A DNA stretch of 64,000 nucleotides from Steroidobacter sp. Its GTDB lineage: Bacteria > Pseudomonadota > Gammaproteobacteria > Steroidobacterales > Steroidobacteraceae. A program made the position numbers and the translations under genes. Positions 41,327 to 50,460 of this stretch are shown here, piece after piece. The DNA lies in assembly GCA_025929585.1 (NCBI GenBank), contig JAICPY010000009.1, positions 1 through 64,000 of the forward strand, given 5' to 3'. Position 1 is the first letter of the stretch. The number at the start of each line of letters is the position of its first letter. The notes below the pieces were generated by a model. The model saw nothing but the letters and a program-made list of their open reading frames with translations. It was not told the DNA's origin and made no database searches.

Positions 41327-43648
41327 TTACCGAGGCGCTCTGCAGGTTCCGAGCGTGCCGCCCAAAGCTAGGATCAGCTTGGTCAGGCTCTTCGGTGACT
41401 GCACGTCCGCACCGTACAAGCAAGTACGGATCCGATTTGGAATGGTTACGGTGATCGTTTGCTGAGCACTCGTGCTTGCACCATCGCTGGTTGTCACGAT
41501 CAGTGTGTAACTGGACTTGTTGAAGTTGATCGAGAGCGGACGCGAGGCGCGAATCACGCCGTTGCCTGAACCGATCGCGAACAAGTTCTTGCCTGTGCCG
41601 CCCACGATGCGCCAGTTTTGGAAGTCGGTGAACCCCGGCTCATTCGTGTCGTCGGCATCGGTCGCTTGCGCTTCACCCAGCACGTTACGGCTGCCGCCGT
41701 CGACGGGGAGTCTCTGCCCTGAGCTCACGACCGGCTTGTTGTCGTTCAGGTTCGTAACGTTGATCGTCACGCTCTGAGCTTCACTGCGGCGGAAACCATC
41801 GTAGACAGAAACGTCCAAGGTGTAAGAGGTCGTCGTTTCGAAATCGAGTGCCGCACCGTCGACCACGGTGATCGCACCGGTATCAGCATCGATTGCGAAC
41901 ACGGGAACACCGCTTCCGCTCTCGATCTGCCAAGCCGACAGCGTCTGGCCAGCGTCGACATCGGTCGCAACAACCGTTCCGACCGCCGTGCCATCAGCCG
42001 AATTTTCAGCAACGTCGAATTCCTGTGCTTGGATGACAGGTTCGTTGTTGGACACATACGAGACCAGCCAAGTCAGTGCAGGACGTTGGGCGCCTGCAGA
42101 AGCGCCTCCCCACATCAGCCAGTCGCCAGACGTACGACGCCAGTGGGTATTCTGATGATATCCCCACAGCGTCACACCTTCGACAGCGGGATGTTCCCAG
42201 AACACAGGGAAGATGCGCTGATAGTTGGCTAGTTGCACTTCGTCTTCGGTACCGGGGATGTCCAACTCCGTGATGTGGATCGGCAGGCCTGCCGCGGCAA
42301 GGCGATCAAGGTTCGCACGATGGTTGGGCATCGGTGCTGCCTCGGTCGTCGAGAAGCCGTGTGCCTGATCGCCCACGATGTCGATCAAGTTTTGGGCCTT
42401 CAGCAGCTCGATGATCCCGAGGTAGCGAGTGGTCGCATTGCCATCATTCGTGATGCTGTAGTCGTTGAGCATCAATTTAGCGGTGGGCGGGAAGATCTCG
42501 CGCGCCAATTTGAAGGCGTTCACGATCCAGGTCCACTCTTCAGGGGTGCCTGCCGTGCCTCGGCCGCCCAGCGCGTCGCCGTAGTTGCCATTGCCCGCAC
42601 CGAACGGCGGATCATGCAGCGGCTCGTTCACGACCTCGACGAAATCGATACCGGGATAGCGTTGAGCAATGAGACCCCAAAGCTCTTTGATTTCGGCGAG
42701 CTGCTCCTCGGGCGGCAGCGACTCGATCCAAGTCGGTTGCTGATTACCCCACACCAGCACGTGCCAATGGAACGGCCAGCCATTTGTTTCCGCGAGATTG
42801 TAGGCCTCGTCGGCGGCAGCCCAGTTGTAGGTGTTGCGAGTGGATTCGATGGAAGCCCACTTGCCGCCGTTCTCCGGCGTTACTTTGTTGAAGTAGCGAT
42901 CGAACTGGAGGCTGGCTTCCCCTGGGGAGTGTGCGCTGCCGAGGAACTTGTCTTTGCCGGTCGCCATCGGCGGGCCAGAATGTTCATACGGCGGTGGCGG
43001 TGGCGGTGGTGGTGGGGGGCATGTGCCCGTTGCGGCGCTGCCGGCATCCAAGTCGGCGACGGTATAACAATTACCGGCGCGCCCGAACGCGAACTTGTCC
43101 ATGAACATGCCGTCTTCGCGCGTGGACCAATAGAATGTCTGCGTCAGTGCGCCTTCGGGCACTGTCCACGCATTGGGCCCGAGACCGCCGCCTCGATTCG
43201 GCAGCGCGGTCAATCGCACCCACTTGAAGACTTGCGTGCCAGCGGGGCCGTCAGGCAGCACGGTCGCCGTCGGATCCGTAAAGCCGCCGCCGGAAGTGTT
43301 GTACAGAGGCCAATTGTTCGTAACGCCGAAACCATTGCCGAAGTACCAACTGTCGTCGTCGCCGCCCCCAGGGCCGACGCGCATGCGCGCATACAGCTCA
43401 TAGTCGCCTGCGGCCGGAAATGTAATTTGATACGACGAAACGCGTGGATCCGTCGCGCCGGTGGGACCCGTCGTGACGTTAACAGCCGCGGTCACATAGG
43501 TGGCATCGCCCAATGTGCCCGTCGTGACGCTCGGACCCAGCGTGCCGCTTTCGGCCTCGACTATCACAGGCTCGGTCTGTGCGAATGCCGCCAATGGCAC
43601 AGCCGCGAGCAAGGATGCGCTCAAGAGCGCTCTTGCGGAAATTTTCAT
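41327..43648 (-). CDS. Secreted GH10 endo-1,4-beta-xylanase with N-terminal carbohydrate-binding module and cadherin-like repeats
   Basis: Exported enzyme of 773 residues that cuts xylan backbones. I chose the ATG at 43648 (MKISARALLSASLLAAVPLAAFA) with AGGGGA upstream; the longer frame lacks a signal. After the signal peptide, residues about 27-195 look like a beta-sandwich carbohydrate-binding module (VIVEAESGTLGPSV). A ten-Pro linker follows at about 211-220. The GH10 barrel (about 228-520) has the acid/base Glu342 in VEVVNEPLHDP and the nucleophile Glu461 in ITELDIPG. Two cadherin-like repeats (about 535-735; VGTVVATDVDAG and VLGEAQATDADD) precede a short Cys-containing tail. It is divergent from the arabinofuranosidase operon, which would remove side chains from the same polymer. 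Confidence 0.93.
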   Translation of the reverse strand: MKISARALLSASLLAAVPLAAFAQTEPVIVEAESGTLGPSVTTGTLGDATYVTAAVNVTTGPTGATDPRVSSYQITFPAAGDYELYARMRVGPGGGDDDSWYFGNGFGVTNNWPLYNTSGGGFTDPTATVLPDGPAGTQVFKWVRLTALPNRGGGLGPNAWTVPEGALTQTFYWSTREDGMFMDKFAFGRAGNCYTVADLDAGSAATGTCPPPPPPPPPPYEHSGPPMATGKDKFLGSAHSPGEASLQFDRYFNKVTPENGGKWASIESTRNTYNWAAADEAYNLAETNGWPFHWHVLVWGNQQPTWIESLPPEEQLAEIKELWGLIAQRYPGIDFVEVVNEPLHDPPFGAGNGNYGDALGGRGTAGTPEEWTWIVNAFKLAREIFPPTAKLMLNDYSITNDGNATTRYLGIIELLKAQNLIDIVGDQAHGFSTTEAAPMPNHRANLDRLAAAGLPIHITELDIPGTEDEVQLANYQRIFPVFWEHPAVEGVTLWGYHQNTHWRRTSGDWLMWGGASAGAQRPALTWLVSYVSNNEPVIQAQEFDVAENSADGTAVGTVVATDVDAGQTLSAWQIESGSGVPVFAIDADTGAITVVDGAALDFETTTSYTLDVSVYDGFRRSEAQSVTINVTNLNDNKPVVSSGQRLPVDGGSRNVLGEAQATDADDTNEPGFTDFQNWRIVGGTGKNLFAIGSGNGVIRASRPLSINFNKSSYTLIVTTSDGASTSAQQTITVTIPNRIRTCLYGADVQSPKSLTKLILALGGTLGTCRAPR

Positions 43649-44317
43649 GGATCTATCCCCTAAACTCTGATTGGCAGTGACTACTGCCGTTATGGTCCGT
43701 GTTCCACCGTTCGCTTGCGCAAACTCTTGAATCGGACTGAAAGTTAAACTCAAACTTGCGATCGATTAGGACTGTCTCAACTTCTTCACGGGACTCTCCC
43801 TGCTTCTAAGGCTCGATGAGGATCCCCCCTGCTTATCTGATCGATTGCGCGATGAGCGCAAAGACGCACGACGGACAGGATCCGTTCCGCCACGCGTGAG
43901 ATATTTGCCGACTCTTGGAGGCTGAAGATTGGAATCTCGAAACAATGCGTTCTCGTCCTTAGCAACGCATCGATCATCCCTGTCTTGCTGCCGATCGGCA
44001 TCTCGTGCCGCCGCCCTGTACGTAAGAGCGGAAAGCTAATGCTCCACGCATGACTAGTCAACGGCAACAGTGCGGTGCGTCGCAAATACGGGCTTGAATC
44101 TGGACACATGTGAAAAGATGAATCCGCCGATTCATTTTTTCTGTAGCGAAGGTCAAGTATCTTGACAGTCGCGATGCACGCTGCGGTCGTGGCTCCAAGT
44201 ACCATCACGTGCGCTGCAATAAGAAAACGCAACGCGCAATGTAATTTTCGAAGAACGAAAGGTGTCCAAGTGAAGTTAATCGATCTTGCTCGAAAAGTAA
44301 GTTTCCAGCACTCGCGG
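43649..44317. other. Divergent control region of the polysaccharide island
   Basis: No convincing gene; a 204-codon minus frame here overlaps the arabinofuranosidase start and has no recognisable content. It contains the dyad at 43673-43688 close to the xylanase start and a smaller dyad GAATC/GATTC near 44125. No sugar-regulator gene is adjacent. Confidence 0.5.
43673..43688. promoter_or_regulatory. Dyad in the xylanase 5' region
   Basis: GGCAGT (43673-43678) and ACTGCC (43683-43688) around GACT, 25 bases upstream of the xylanase ATG. It could be an operator or an mRNA hairpin. Confidence 0.4.
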
Positions 44318-45880
44318 ATGCGCACGTCGTTGCTCCGCGTCAGCGTTGTCCTTGTCACAGCGACGCTGTCTGCGACAGCGACAGCGCAGGACACGCGCAT
44401 TGCGCAGCTGACGATTCGTGCCGATCAGCCGAAGAGCACCATCAATCCTCACATCTATGGACACTTCGCGGAGCATCTCGGCCGGCTCATCTATGACGGC
44501 ATCTGGGTGGGAGAAGACTCCGCGATTCCGAATACCCGCGGTATCCGCAACGATGTGCTCGCCGCGCTGAAGCATCTGAAGGTGCCGGTACTTCGCTGGC
44601 CTGGCGGCTGCTTCGCAGATGAGTACCACTGGCGCGACGGTATCGGAGCTCGAGAGAGCCGACCGAAAAGGGTCAATGCAAGCTGGGGAGGCGTCGACAC
44701 TAACGCGTTCGGCACGCACGAGTTCATGGATCTCGTGGAGCTGCTGGGCGCAGATGCGTACATCAACGTAAACGTCGGTACTGGCACGACTCAAGAGATG
44801 ATGGACTGGATCGAGTACATGACCTCGGATTCGCAGTCCACGCTCGCCGACTTGCGGCGGCAGCACGGCCGAGACAAGCCTTGGAAGGTGACGTATATCG
44901 GCATCGGCAACGAGATGTGGGGCTGTGGCGGCAACATGCGGCCCGAAAACTATGTCGATGAGTACCGCAAGTTCGCAACCTTCGTGAAGGATCACGCGAG
45001 CGAAACCAAGCTACAGAGGATTGCTTCCGGTCCGCACGATGATCGCTACGATTGGAGCGAAGCGCTGATGGGGCAGGCCACCAAGCACATGGAAGGCATG
45101 TCTTTGCACTTCTATACCTTGCCTACCAGCGACTGGAAGGTGAAGGGCTCTGCGACGCAGTTCGGCCAAGACCAATGGCACTCGACGCTCGAGCGCACAT
45201 TGCGTATGGACGATTATCTCAGCAAGCACTCCGCGATCATGGACAAGCATGACCCGGATAAGAAGATTGGGTTGATGGTCGCTGAATGGGGCACGTGGTA
45301 CGACGCCGAACCGGGCAAGGATCAAGGCGCGCTGTACCAGCAGAGCACGGTACGCGATGCTGTCGTCGCAGGCATCAATCTGAATCTATTCAACATCCAT
45401 AGCGATCGCGTGCGCATGGCCAACATCGCGCAAGTCGTAAACGTATTGCAGGCGGTGATATTGACCGATCAGGAGAAGATGCTGCTCACGCCGACCTATC
45501 ACGTATTCGACATGTATAAGGTTCATCAAGGCGCGACGTCGATTCCAGTGGAGCTCGATGCACCGGCGTATCGATTCGGGTCAGCATCCGTGCCTTCGCT
45601 GAATGCGTCGGCGTCCAAGGATGCGAATGGCGTGCTGCACGTGTCGCTGGTCAACTTGGATCCTAATCGGGCCGCTGAGCTCACCATCAATCTTCAAGGG
45701 ACCAAAGCGACGCGTGTGACTGGACAGGTACTCACTGGAAGCGCGATGAACTCCATGAACACGTTCGAACAACCAAACACGGTTCGCCCGACTGAGTTCA
45801 GGTCGATCCGACGTAGTGGCCAAAGGATCGTGGTCGAGTTGCCGTCGAAGTCGGTCGTGATGTTGGAGCTCACGCCTTGA
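44318..45880 (+). CDS. Exported GH51 alpha-L-arabinofuranosidase
   Basis: Removes arabinose side chains from arabinoxylan or arabinan. From the ATG at 44318 it has 520 residues with a signal peptide MRTSLLRVSVVLVTATLSAT then ATAQ. A GTG at 44270 with AAAGG upstream gives a 16-residue longer N-terminus and may be the true start. GH51 signatures: INPHIYGHFAEHLGRLIYDGIWVG, VLRWPGGCFADEYHW, the acid/base Glu199 in IGIGNEMWGCGG, HFYTLP and the nucleophile Glu323 in MVAEWGTWYD. The C-terminal beta-sandwich ends with SKSVVMLEL. Its stop overlaps the GH105 start (TTGA). Confidence 0.93.
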   Translation: MRTSLLRVSVVLVTATLSATATAQDTRIAQLTIRADQPKSTINPHIYGHFAEHLGRLIYDGIWVGEDSAIPNTRGIRNDVLAALKHLKVPVLRWPGGCFADEYHWRDGIGARESRPKRVNASWGGVDTNAFGTHEFMDLVELLGADAYINVNVGTGTTQEMMDWIEYMTSDSQSTLADLRRQHGRDKPWKVTYIGIGNEMWGCGGNMRPENYVDEYRKFATFVKDHASETKLQRIASGPHDDRYDWSEALMGQATKHMEGMSLHFYTLPTSDWKVKGSATQFGQDQWHSTLERTLRMDDYLSKHSAIMDKHDPDKKIGLMVAEWGTWYDAEPGKDQGALYQQSTVRDAVVAGINLNLFNIHSDRVRMANIAQVVNVLQAVILTDQEKMLLTPTYHVFDMYKVHQGATSIPVELDAPAYRFGSASVPSLNASASKDANGVLHVSLVNLDPNRAAELTINLQGTKATRVTGQVLTGSAMNSMNTFEQPNTVRPTEFRSIRRSGQRIVVELPSKSVVMLELTP

Positions 45881-46998
45881 AGGAACTCACGAAACGATAC
45901 GCAGCGGTAGGATGGGTGAGTCTCATCGCCGTGTGTTCGAGCGCGTTAGCTGAATCGCACCAGTACTTCGAGCGTTGGCCGGCCGGCGCCTCGCCTACAG
46001 AAGTGGGTCGCAAGGTCACTGAACGGTTTTTGAGTTCTCGCGAGCACATGCTGTGGACCGACTACGGCACCTTGCACTATGCCGAGGTCGCAACTTGGTA
46101 CGGGGCATTGACGTATTCACAGCTCGCGAAGGCGTCCGAGAATACACAGCGGCTCGTCGCTCGGTTCGAGCCGTTGTTCTCGACGAAGGAATCGCTCGTT
46201 CCGCCGATTAATCACGTCGATCACAGCGTCTTCGGCGCGCTGCCGTTGGAGATTTACATCCAAACGGCCAATGCTAGTCACCGCACACTCGGGCTCGCCT
46301 TTGCCGACGGCCAGTGGGATCGACCCGATCGCAGCGGTCTCACGAATCAGACGCGATTTTGGATCGATGACATGTACATGATCACGCTGCTGCAAGCGCA
46401 AGCGTTCCGTGCAACAGCCGATCTGAAATACATCGATCGAACCGCGAACGAGATGATTGCCTATCTAGATCGTCTGCAGCAGCCCAATGGCTTGTTCTTT
46501 CATGCGCCGGATGCACCGTTCTATTGGGGGCGCGGCAATGGCTGGATGGCCGCCGGCATGACCGAGTTGCTGCGCTCGCTACCTCAGTCTCATGTTCATA
46601 GGCCGAGGATTCTGGCTGCCTACCGCCAAATGATGACGACGCTTCTGAAATACCAAAGCGACAGCGGAATGTGGCGCCAGCTCATCGATCGTCCGGCAGC
46701 TTGGCTCGAGAGCTCATCGACAGGCATGTTTGCGTTTGCATTCATAACTGGTGTCCAAGAAGGGTGGCTCGATTCTTCGATCTACGGTCCAGCGGCGCGC
46801 AAAGCGTGGCTTGCCCTTGTGCAGCAGATCGATGCGAAGGGCGATGTTCGCGAGGTATGCGTCGGGACCGGAACGAAGAACGATTTGCAGTATTATCTGG
46901 ACCGTCCTCGCGCCGTGGGCGATTTCCATGGCCAGGCGCCTGTGCTGTGGAGCGCATCCGCATTGCTACGTGAAGATGGGTTGACGGTCGACCGTTGA
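45877..46998 (+). CDS. Exported GH105 unsaturated glucuronyl/rhamnogalacturonyl hydrolase
   Basis: Family 88/105-type alpha/alpha-barrel hydrolase of 373 residues that releases unsaturated uronic acids from lyase products. The TTG start overlaps the GH51 stop and has GGAG eight bases upstream. A signal peptide is visible (VGWVSLIAVCSSALA). Family blocks are FWIDDMYMITLLQAQAFRATAD with the catalytic-type Asp, LFFHAPDAPFYWGRGNGWMAAGMTELLRSLP, SGMWRQLID and the closing GTGTKNDLQYYLDRP with GDFHGQAPVLW. It points to pectin or glucuronoxylan side chains in addition to xylan. Its last codons (GLTVDR) are encoded by the word repeat that begins at 46981. Confidence 0.9.
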   Translation: MKELTKRYAAVGWVSLIAVCSSALAESHQYFERWPAGASPTEVGRKVTERFLSSREHMLWTDYGTLHYAEVATWYGALTYSQLAKASENTQRLVARFEPLFSTKESLVPPINHVDHSVFGALPLEIYIQTANASHRTLGLAFADGQWDRPDRSGLTNQTRFWIDDMYMITLLQAQAFRATADLKYIDRTANEMIAYLDRLQQPNGLFFHAPDAPFYWGRGNGWMAAGMTELLRSLPQSHVHRPRILAAYRQMMTTLLKYQSDSGMWRQLIDRPAAWLESSSTGMFAFAFITGVQEGWLDSSIYGPAARKAWLALVQQIDAKGDVREVCVGTGTKNDLQYYLDRPRAVGDFHGQAPVLWSASALLREDGLTVDR

Positions 46999-47178
46999 CA
47001 GTTGACGGCCAGAGAAGAGCAAGGTCGCCGGTTAGCGGCCAGACAAAAAGAAACGTTGACGGTGGACCGTGGCAGTTGACGGCAAGCGCAAAAACATCGA
47101 CCGTTCGCATCTGGAATAGATCTGCCACGGCTTAGCCGACATCCGGCTGTCAACCGTCAACTGTCAACCCTCAACGGC
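46981..47178. repeat. Mirrored word-repeat element (GTTGACAGTTGACGG class)
   Basis: Left words: TTGACGGTCGACCGTTGACA, GTTGACGGCCAGAG and GTTGACGGTGGACCGTGGC. The right arm near 47150-47178 reads GGCTGTCAACCGTCAACTG and TCAACCCTCAACGG. A GCCGGTTAGCGGCCAGAC word sits inside. The GH105 stop codon TGA is one of the repeated TTGA units. Confidence 0.75.
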
Positions 47179-47191
47179 CGAAGGCCTCCTT

Positions 47192-48283
47192 ATGCACGAT
47201 GAACAACGACGAAGGTTTCTTATGCAAACTGCAATGATCGCCGCGGCAGCGCCTCTTGCCGGGGCGGGCGCGCTTGCGCAAACACCGAAGAAAAAACTCG
47301 GCGTTGCCTTGTGTGGCCTCGGCGGGTTGAGCACGAATCAGATCGCTCCGGCGCTCCAGAAAACGCGGCACTGCGAGCTCGTAGGCGTCGTATCCTCAGA
47401 TCGCCAGAAATCGAAACAGTGGCAGACGAAGTACAACATTCCCGATCGCAACGTGTACACGTACGACACGATCGAGAAAATGATCGACAACCCAGACATC
47501 GACATCGTGTATGTCGTCACTCCGAACGCTTTGCATTTGGATCACTCGGTTGCGGCGGCGAAAGCGGGCAAGCATGTCTTTTGCGAAAAGCCGATGGAGA
47601 TTACCGTCGAGCGCTGCCAAAAGATGATCGACGCGTGCAAGAAAGCCGATCGCTTGCTGGGCGTCGCCTACCGTTGCCAAACTGAACCCCATCATCTCGA
47701 ATGCATCCGCATCGCCCGAGAGAAGGAGCTGGGGAACATCAAGATGATCGAAGGCGGATTCGGTATTTCCGTCGGAGACCCGAACCAATGGCGCTTGAAG
47801 CACTCGCTATCCGGCGGCGGTGCGCTCATGGATGTCGGCATCTATCTCTTGCAAGCAACGCGCTATATCACCGGCGAAGAGCCGGTTATGGTCACCGCAC
47901 TCGAGAGCAAGACCGATGCCAAGAAGTTTGCCGAGGTTGACGAAACCATGACATGGACGTCGACCTTTCCAAGCGGCGTGGTCGCCTATTGTGGTGCGAG
48001 CTTCAACACTGCGCTCATGAGCCGATTCAACGTGCAGACCGATCGCGGCTCGTTCGGGATGGAGCCGGCATTTAATTATGGTGGCTTGAAGGGTCATCGA
48101 AGCGACGGCAAGCCGCTTGATTTCCCGCAGGTCGATCAATTCGCGACCGAGCTCGACGACTTCGCGCGATGCATTCTGGAGAACAAGCCTACGAGAGTCT
48201 CCGGCGAAGAAGGCATGCAGGATGTGAAGATCCTGACCGCGATCTATGAATCTGCACGCACCGGCAAGGCGGTGAAGATATAG
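47192..48283 (+). CDS. Tat-exported Gfo/Idh/MocA oxidoreductase (glucose-fructose oxidoreductase type)
   Basis: NAD(P)-dependent sugar oxidoreductase of 363 residues. The N-terminus RRRFLMQTAMIAAAAPLAGA followed by GALAQ is a twin-arginine signal, so the folded enzyme with its cofactor acts in the periplasm. The Rossmann motif is ALCGLGGLSTNQIAPAL; CEKPM supplies the catalytic-type Lys and GGGALMDVGIYLLQ the Asp and Tyr, the same pattern as Zymomonas glucose-fructose oxidoreductase. It lies 193 bases after GH105, across a word-repeat element, and before the DUF1080 gene. This neighbourhood suggests oxidation of a sugar or glycoside to its 3-keto form (inference). Confidence 0.9.
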   Translation: MHDEQRRRFLMQTAMIAAAAPLAGAGALAQTPKKKLGVALCGLGGLSTNQIAPALQKTRHCELVGVVSSDRQKSKQWQTKYNIPDRNVYTYDTIEKMIDNPDIDIVYVVTPNALHLDHSVAAAKAGKHVFCEKPMEITVERCQKMIDACKKADRLLGVAYRCQTEPHHLECIRIAREKELGNIKMIEGGFGISVGDPNQWRLKHSLSGGGALMDVGIYLLQATRYITGEEPVMVTALESKTDAKKFAEVDETMTWTSTFPSGVVAYCGASFNTALMSRFNVQTDRGSFGMEPAFNYGGLKGHRSDGKPLDFPQVDQFATELDDFARCILENKPTRVSGEEGMQDVKILTAIYESARTGKAVKI

Positions 48284-48370
48284 CGATTCGTGATTCGTGA
48301 CTAGCGGGTAGTCGGAGGAAGGCAGCCTCTTCGTTTTCTTCTTACTACCCGCGACGCGCTAGTCACGATC
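48284..48370. repeat. Mirrored word-repeat element (GTGATTCGTGACTAGCGGGTAG class)
   Basis: Left arm CGATTCGTGATTCGTGACTA then GCGGGTAGTCGGAGG. The right arm reads CTACCCGCGACGCGCTAGTC then ACGATC. The arm begins on the base after the oxidoreductase stop TAG. Confidence 0.78.
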
Positions 48371-48590
48371 CTGAGGTTTCGCAAAAACTCGTCGGAATCC
48401 TTCCGCTGGGCTCAGGGCGAACTGAAACAGCAGGAATTTCCGCGTTATTCGCCGCTCCAAATTTTCTGGCGAACGTCGGGTCACGTCCCGCTCTGCTTTA
48501 CGCCGCACAGGCGACGAGCCGTCCCAACTCTGGCATTCTCGTTGCTACGTTGTGGTTCTGTGACGAATGTAAAAAGGTTTTAAAGCGCGC
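48284..48590. other. Gap between the oxidoreductase and the DUF1080 gene
   Basis: The first 87 bases are the mirrored element. The remaining 220 bases show no gene and no clear promoter or terminator. Confidence 0.45.
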
Positions 48591-49475
48591 ATGAGACAAC
48601 TTCTCTTCATTTCTTGCTTAGTCGTTCCGATGGCTGCCTCCGCCGAGCCGGCAAAGTCCACCGAAGGTGGATGGATTAATCTGCTCGACAAGGATTTCAG
48701 CCAGTGGGACGTCTATTTGAGCTATCCCGGCGATGTGATCATGAGCGTCATTCAAAAGACGGCGCCCAAAGGTCTGAAGCCGATCGGCCTGAACAAGGAC
48801 ACGAAGAAAGTATTCTCGATGATCGAGGAGAATGGTCAGCCAATCCTGAAGATCACGGGCGAGATCTACGGTGCGGCAGCGACCAAGCAGGAGTTTGCGA
48901 ACTATCACTTCAAAGCCAAATTCAAATGGGGCGAGAAGAAGTGGGAGCCGCGGCTTGCTGAGCTCAAGGATTCCGGCATTCTCTATCACAGCGTCGGAGA
49001 ATTCGGCGTCGACTACTGGCATTCATGGATGGAGGCGCAAGAGCTCCAGATCATCGAAGGGGGCATCGGTGATTACTGGACCATCGCCGGCGCGCAGATA
49101 GACATTCGAGCGCACAAGCGGTCCGGATCGGAGCTCTACGAATATTCTGCCGAAGCACCTCTCTTGCACTTCGCGGCCGATCCTGCGAACAACGAGGCCG
49201 TTGCGAATCATTGCCGACGAGGCGAGGACCGCGAAATCCCGAATGCGTGGAACGAAGTCGAGCTCCTTTGTTATGGAGCCGACTGCCTGCACATCGCGAA
49301 CGGCGGGGTCGTAATGGCGTTACAAAATTCTCGCCATCCCAAAGACGGCAAGCTAGTCGACCTGGAACGCGGAAAAATCCAGATCCAAAGCGAAGCCGCG
49401 GAAGTGTTCTATAAAGATGTGATGATCCGCAGCATCGATGCGATGCCTGCGAAATACCGCAGGTATTTCGAGTGA
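48591..49475 (+). CDS. Exported DUF1080 protein (3-keto-glycoside hydrolase/lyase type)
   Basis: Periplasmic beta-sandwich protein of 294 residues. Signal peptide MRQLLFISCLVVPMAASA then EPAK. The DUF1080 domain (PF06439) shows GWINLLDKDFSQWDVYL, FANYHFKAKFKWGEKKW, DSGILYHSVGE, MEAQELQIIEGGIGDYW, WNEVELLCYGADCLHIANGGVVM and KIQIQSEAAEVFYKDVMIR. Members of this family have been named 3-keto-disaccharide hydrolases and act after a Gfo/Idh/MocA dehydrogenase on 3-keto-glycosides. The neighbouring oxidoreductase fits this. The specific substrate is unknown. The stop codon TGA is the first of four tandem GTGACGA words. Confidence 0.88.
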   Translation: MRQLLFISCLVVPMAASAEPAKSTEGGWINLLDKDFSQWDVYLSYPGDVIMSVIQKTAPKGLKPIGLNKDTKKVFSMIEENGQPILKITGEIYGAAATKQEFANYHFKAKFKWGEKKWEPRLAELKDSGILYHSVGEFGVDYWHSWMEAQELQIIEGGIGDYWTIAGAQIDIRAHKRSGSELYEYSAEAPLLHFAADPANNEAVANHCRRGEDREIPNAWNEVELLCYGADCLHIANGGVVMALQNSRHPKDGKLVDLERGKIQIQSEAAEVFYKDVMIRSIDAMPAKYRRYFE

Positions 49476-49554
49476 CGAAGTGACGAGGTGACGGAGTGAC
49501 GACGTCAGAGCGGACTCCTCTTGCTTACCTTCCGACTTCGTTACCCTGTCACTC
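49472..49554. repeat. Mirrored word-repeat element (GTGACGAAGTGACGAGG class)
   Basis: Left arm GTGACGAAGTGACGAGGTGA then CGGAGTGACGACGTCAGAG. Right arm CGACTTCGTTACCCTGTCAC. The first GTGAC contains the DUF1080 stop. It has the TCAGAG core next to the spacer. Confidence 0.78.
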
Positions 49555-49580
49555 GATTTTCGCCGCTCGCGGCGAAAATC
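49555..49580. repeat. Perfect 12-bp hairpin
   Basis: GATTTTCGCCGC (49555-49566) and GCGGCGAAAATC (49569-49580) with a two-base loop, directly after the mirrored element and 64 bases before the next start. No T-run follows. Confidence 0.6.
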
Positions 49581-49643
49581 GCCCTATCGTGGAACTTCCT
49601 ACCTCTCTCACAGGTATTCGTGTACCTAATAGAGAGTTCTTAC

Positions 49644-50231
49644 ATGAAAATCTGGCTGGCGGTAGTGACCCTGGTTTGGTGCGGCGGTGCGCATGCGTTC
49701 GAGTGGCGCGCCCTGGAATGGCGGGTCGGAGTGGCTTATGCCACCGGACTGAGCGATGTCACCGACCTTCACGAAGAAAATCTGCGCGCGAGCGGCCTGG
49801 AAGCGGACGTCGACCTGAAAGTGCCTTTGGGAATCGCCGGCGGTGTGACCTACGACTGGACGTCTGGCATGCGTGTCGACGTCACGCTGGGACCGACGTT
49901 TTTCATCGGTGGCGATGTCAGCCACTCGGAGCTGCCGCTCGCGGCGACCATCGGCTACAACTTCGCGCGGGACGCGGATATTTCACCTTTTATACGTGCG
50001 GGCGTCGTTCACCACTTCGCCAGTGGTGACTACGAGACCGGTTCTAATCCAGGCTTGCTGGTCGCTGCCGGCTTGGATTTCCAGCGCCTCACGATCGAGG
50101 TCGCGATGGACAACTCGGAGATCGAGTTCGAATCCGTGCAGTGCGACGCAGCGGGCGCGAATTGCACACCGGCCGTGCGAACACTCAATACTTATGATGT
50201 GTTGGCGAGTGTGTATTGGCGCTTCAGATAA
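49644..50231 (+). CDS. Putative outer-membrane beta-barrel protein
   Basis: Exported protein of 195 residues. Signal peptide MKIWLAVVTLVWCGGAHA. The mature chain is made of alternating beta strands with aromatic caps (WRVGVAYATGL, GIAGGVTYDWTSGMRVDVTLGPTFFIGG, LPLAATIGYNFA, GLLVAAGLDFQRLTIEVAMD) and ends in DVLASVYWRFR; the terminal Phe-Arg resembles the C-terminal aromatic signature of outer-membrane barrels, although Arg is last. About eight strands are likely, as in OmpW/OmpA-type barrels. Two cysteines (VQCDAAGANC) lie in a loop. I chose the ATG at 49644, which starts the signal peptide, with AGAGAG upstream. Function unknown. Confidence 0.72.
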   Translation: MKIWLAVVTLVWCGGAHAFEWRALEWRVGVAYATGLSDVTDLHEENLRASGLEADVDLKVPLGIAGGVTYDWTSGMRVDVTLGPTFFIGGDVSHSELPLAATIGYNFARDADISPFIRAGVVHHFASGDYETGSNPGLLVAAGLDFQRLTIEVAMDNSEIEFESVQCDAAGANCTPAVRTLNTYDVLASVYWRFR

Positions 50232-50238
50232 GAGCCGA

Positions 50239-50369
50239 AGTGACGGGTGGCGGGTGACGGGCAAGAATAGATATGAGGAGCTAAGCGGCTCACGGACGCT
50301 CGCATAACAAAGCGTGTACGCGTCGCGGTTGCTTCTTGCTCGTCACCCGTCACCCGTCACCTCGTCACT
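50239..50369. repeat. Mirrored word-repeat element (GTGACGGGTGACGGG class)
   Basis: Left arm AAGTGACGGGTGGCGGGTGA then CGGGCAAGAATAG. Right arm GCTCGTCACCCGTCACCCGT then CACCTCGTCACT. Both arms end at the spacer in a GGCAAGAA / CGAGCAAGAAG type core. It starts seven bases after the barrel-protein stop. Confidence 0.78.
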
Positions 50370-50460
50370 GCGCCGCAGGCGCACAGCGCGGAACTTCCCC
50401 CATCCTCTGTAGTTTTACCTCCGACGCGCGCTGAAGCGCGTGATCGTCATCGGGGAAGCT

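Noticed and set aside
42233-43663. 476-codon open frame on the plus strand opposite the xylanase
   Set aside because: Antisense to a gene with clear GH10 catalytic motifs; composition is Arg/Gly/His-rich with no domain pattern.
43786-44400. 204-codon minus-strand frame in the xylanase/arabinofuranosidase gap
   Set aside because: Overlaps the signal peptide of the GH51 gene, has no recognisable content and no ribosome site.
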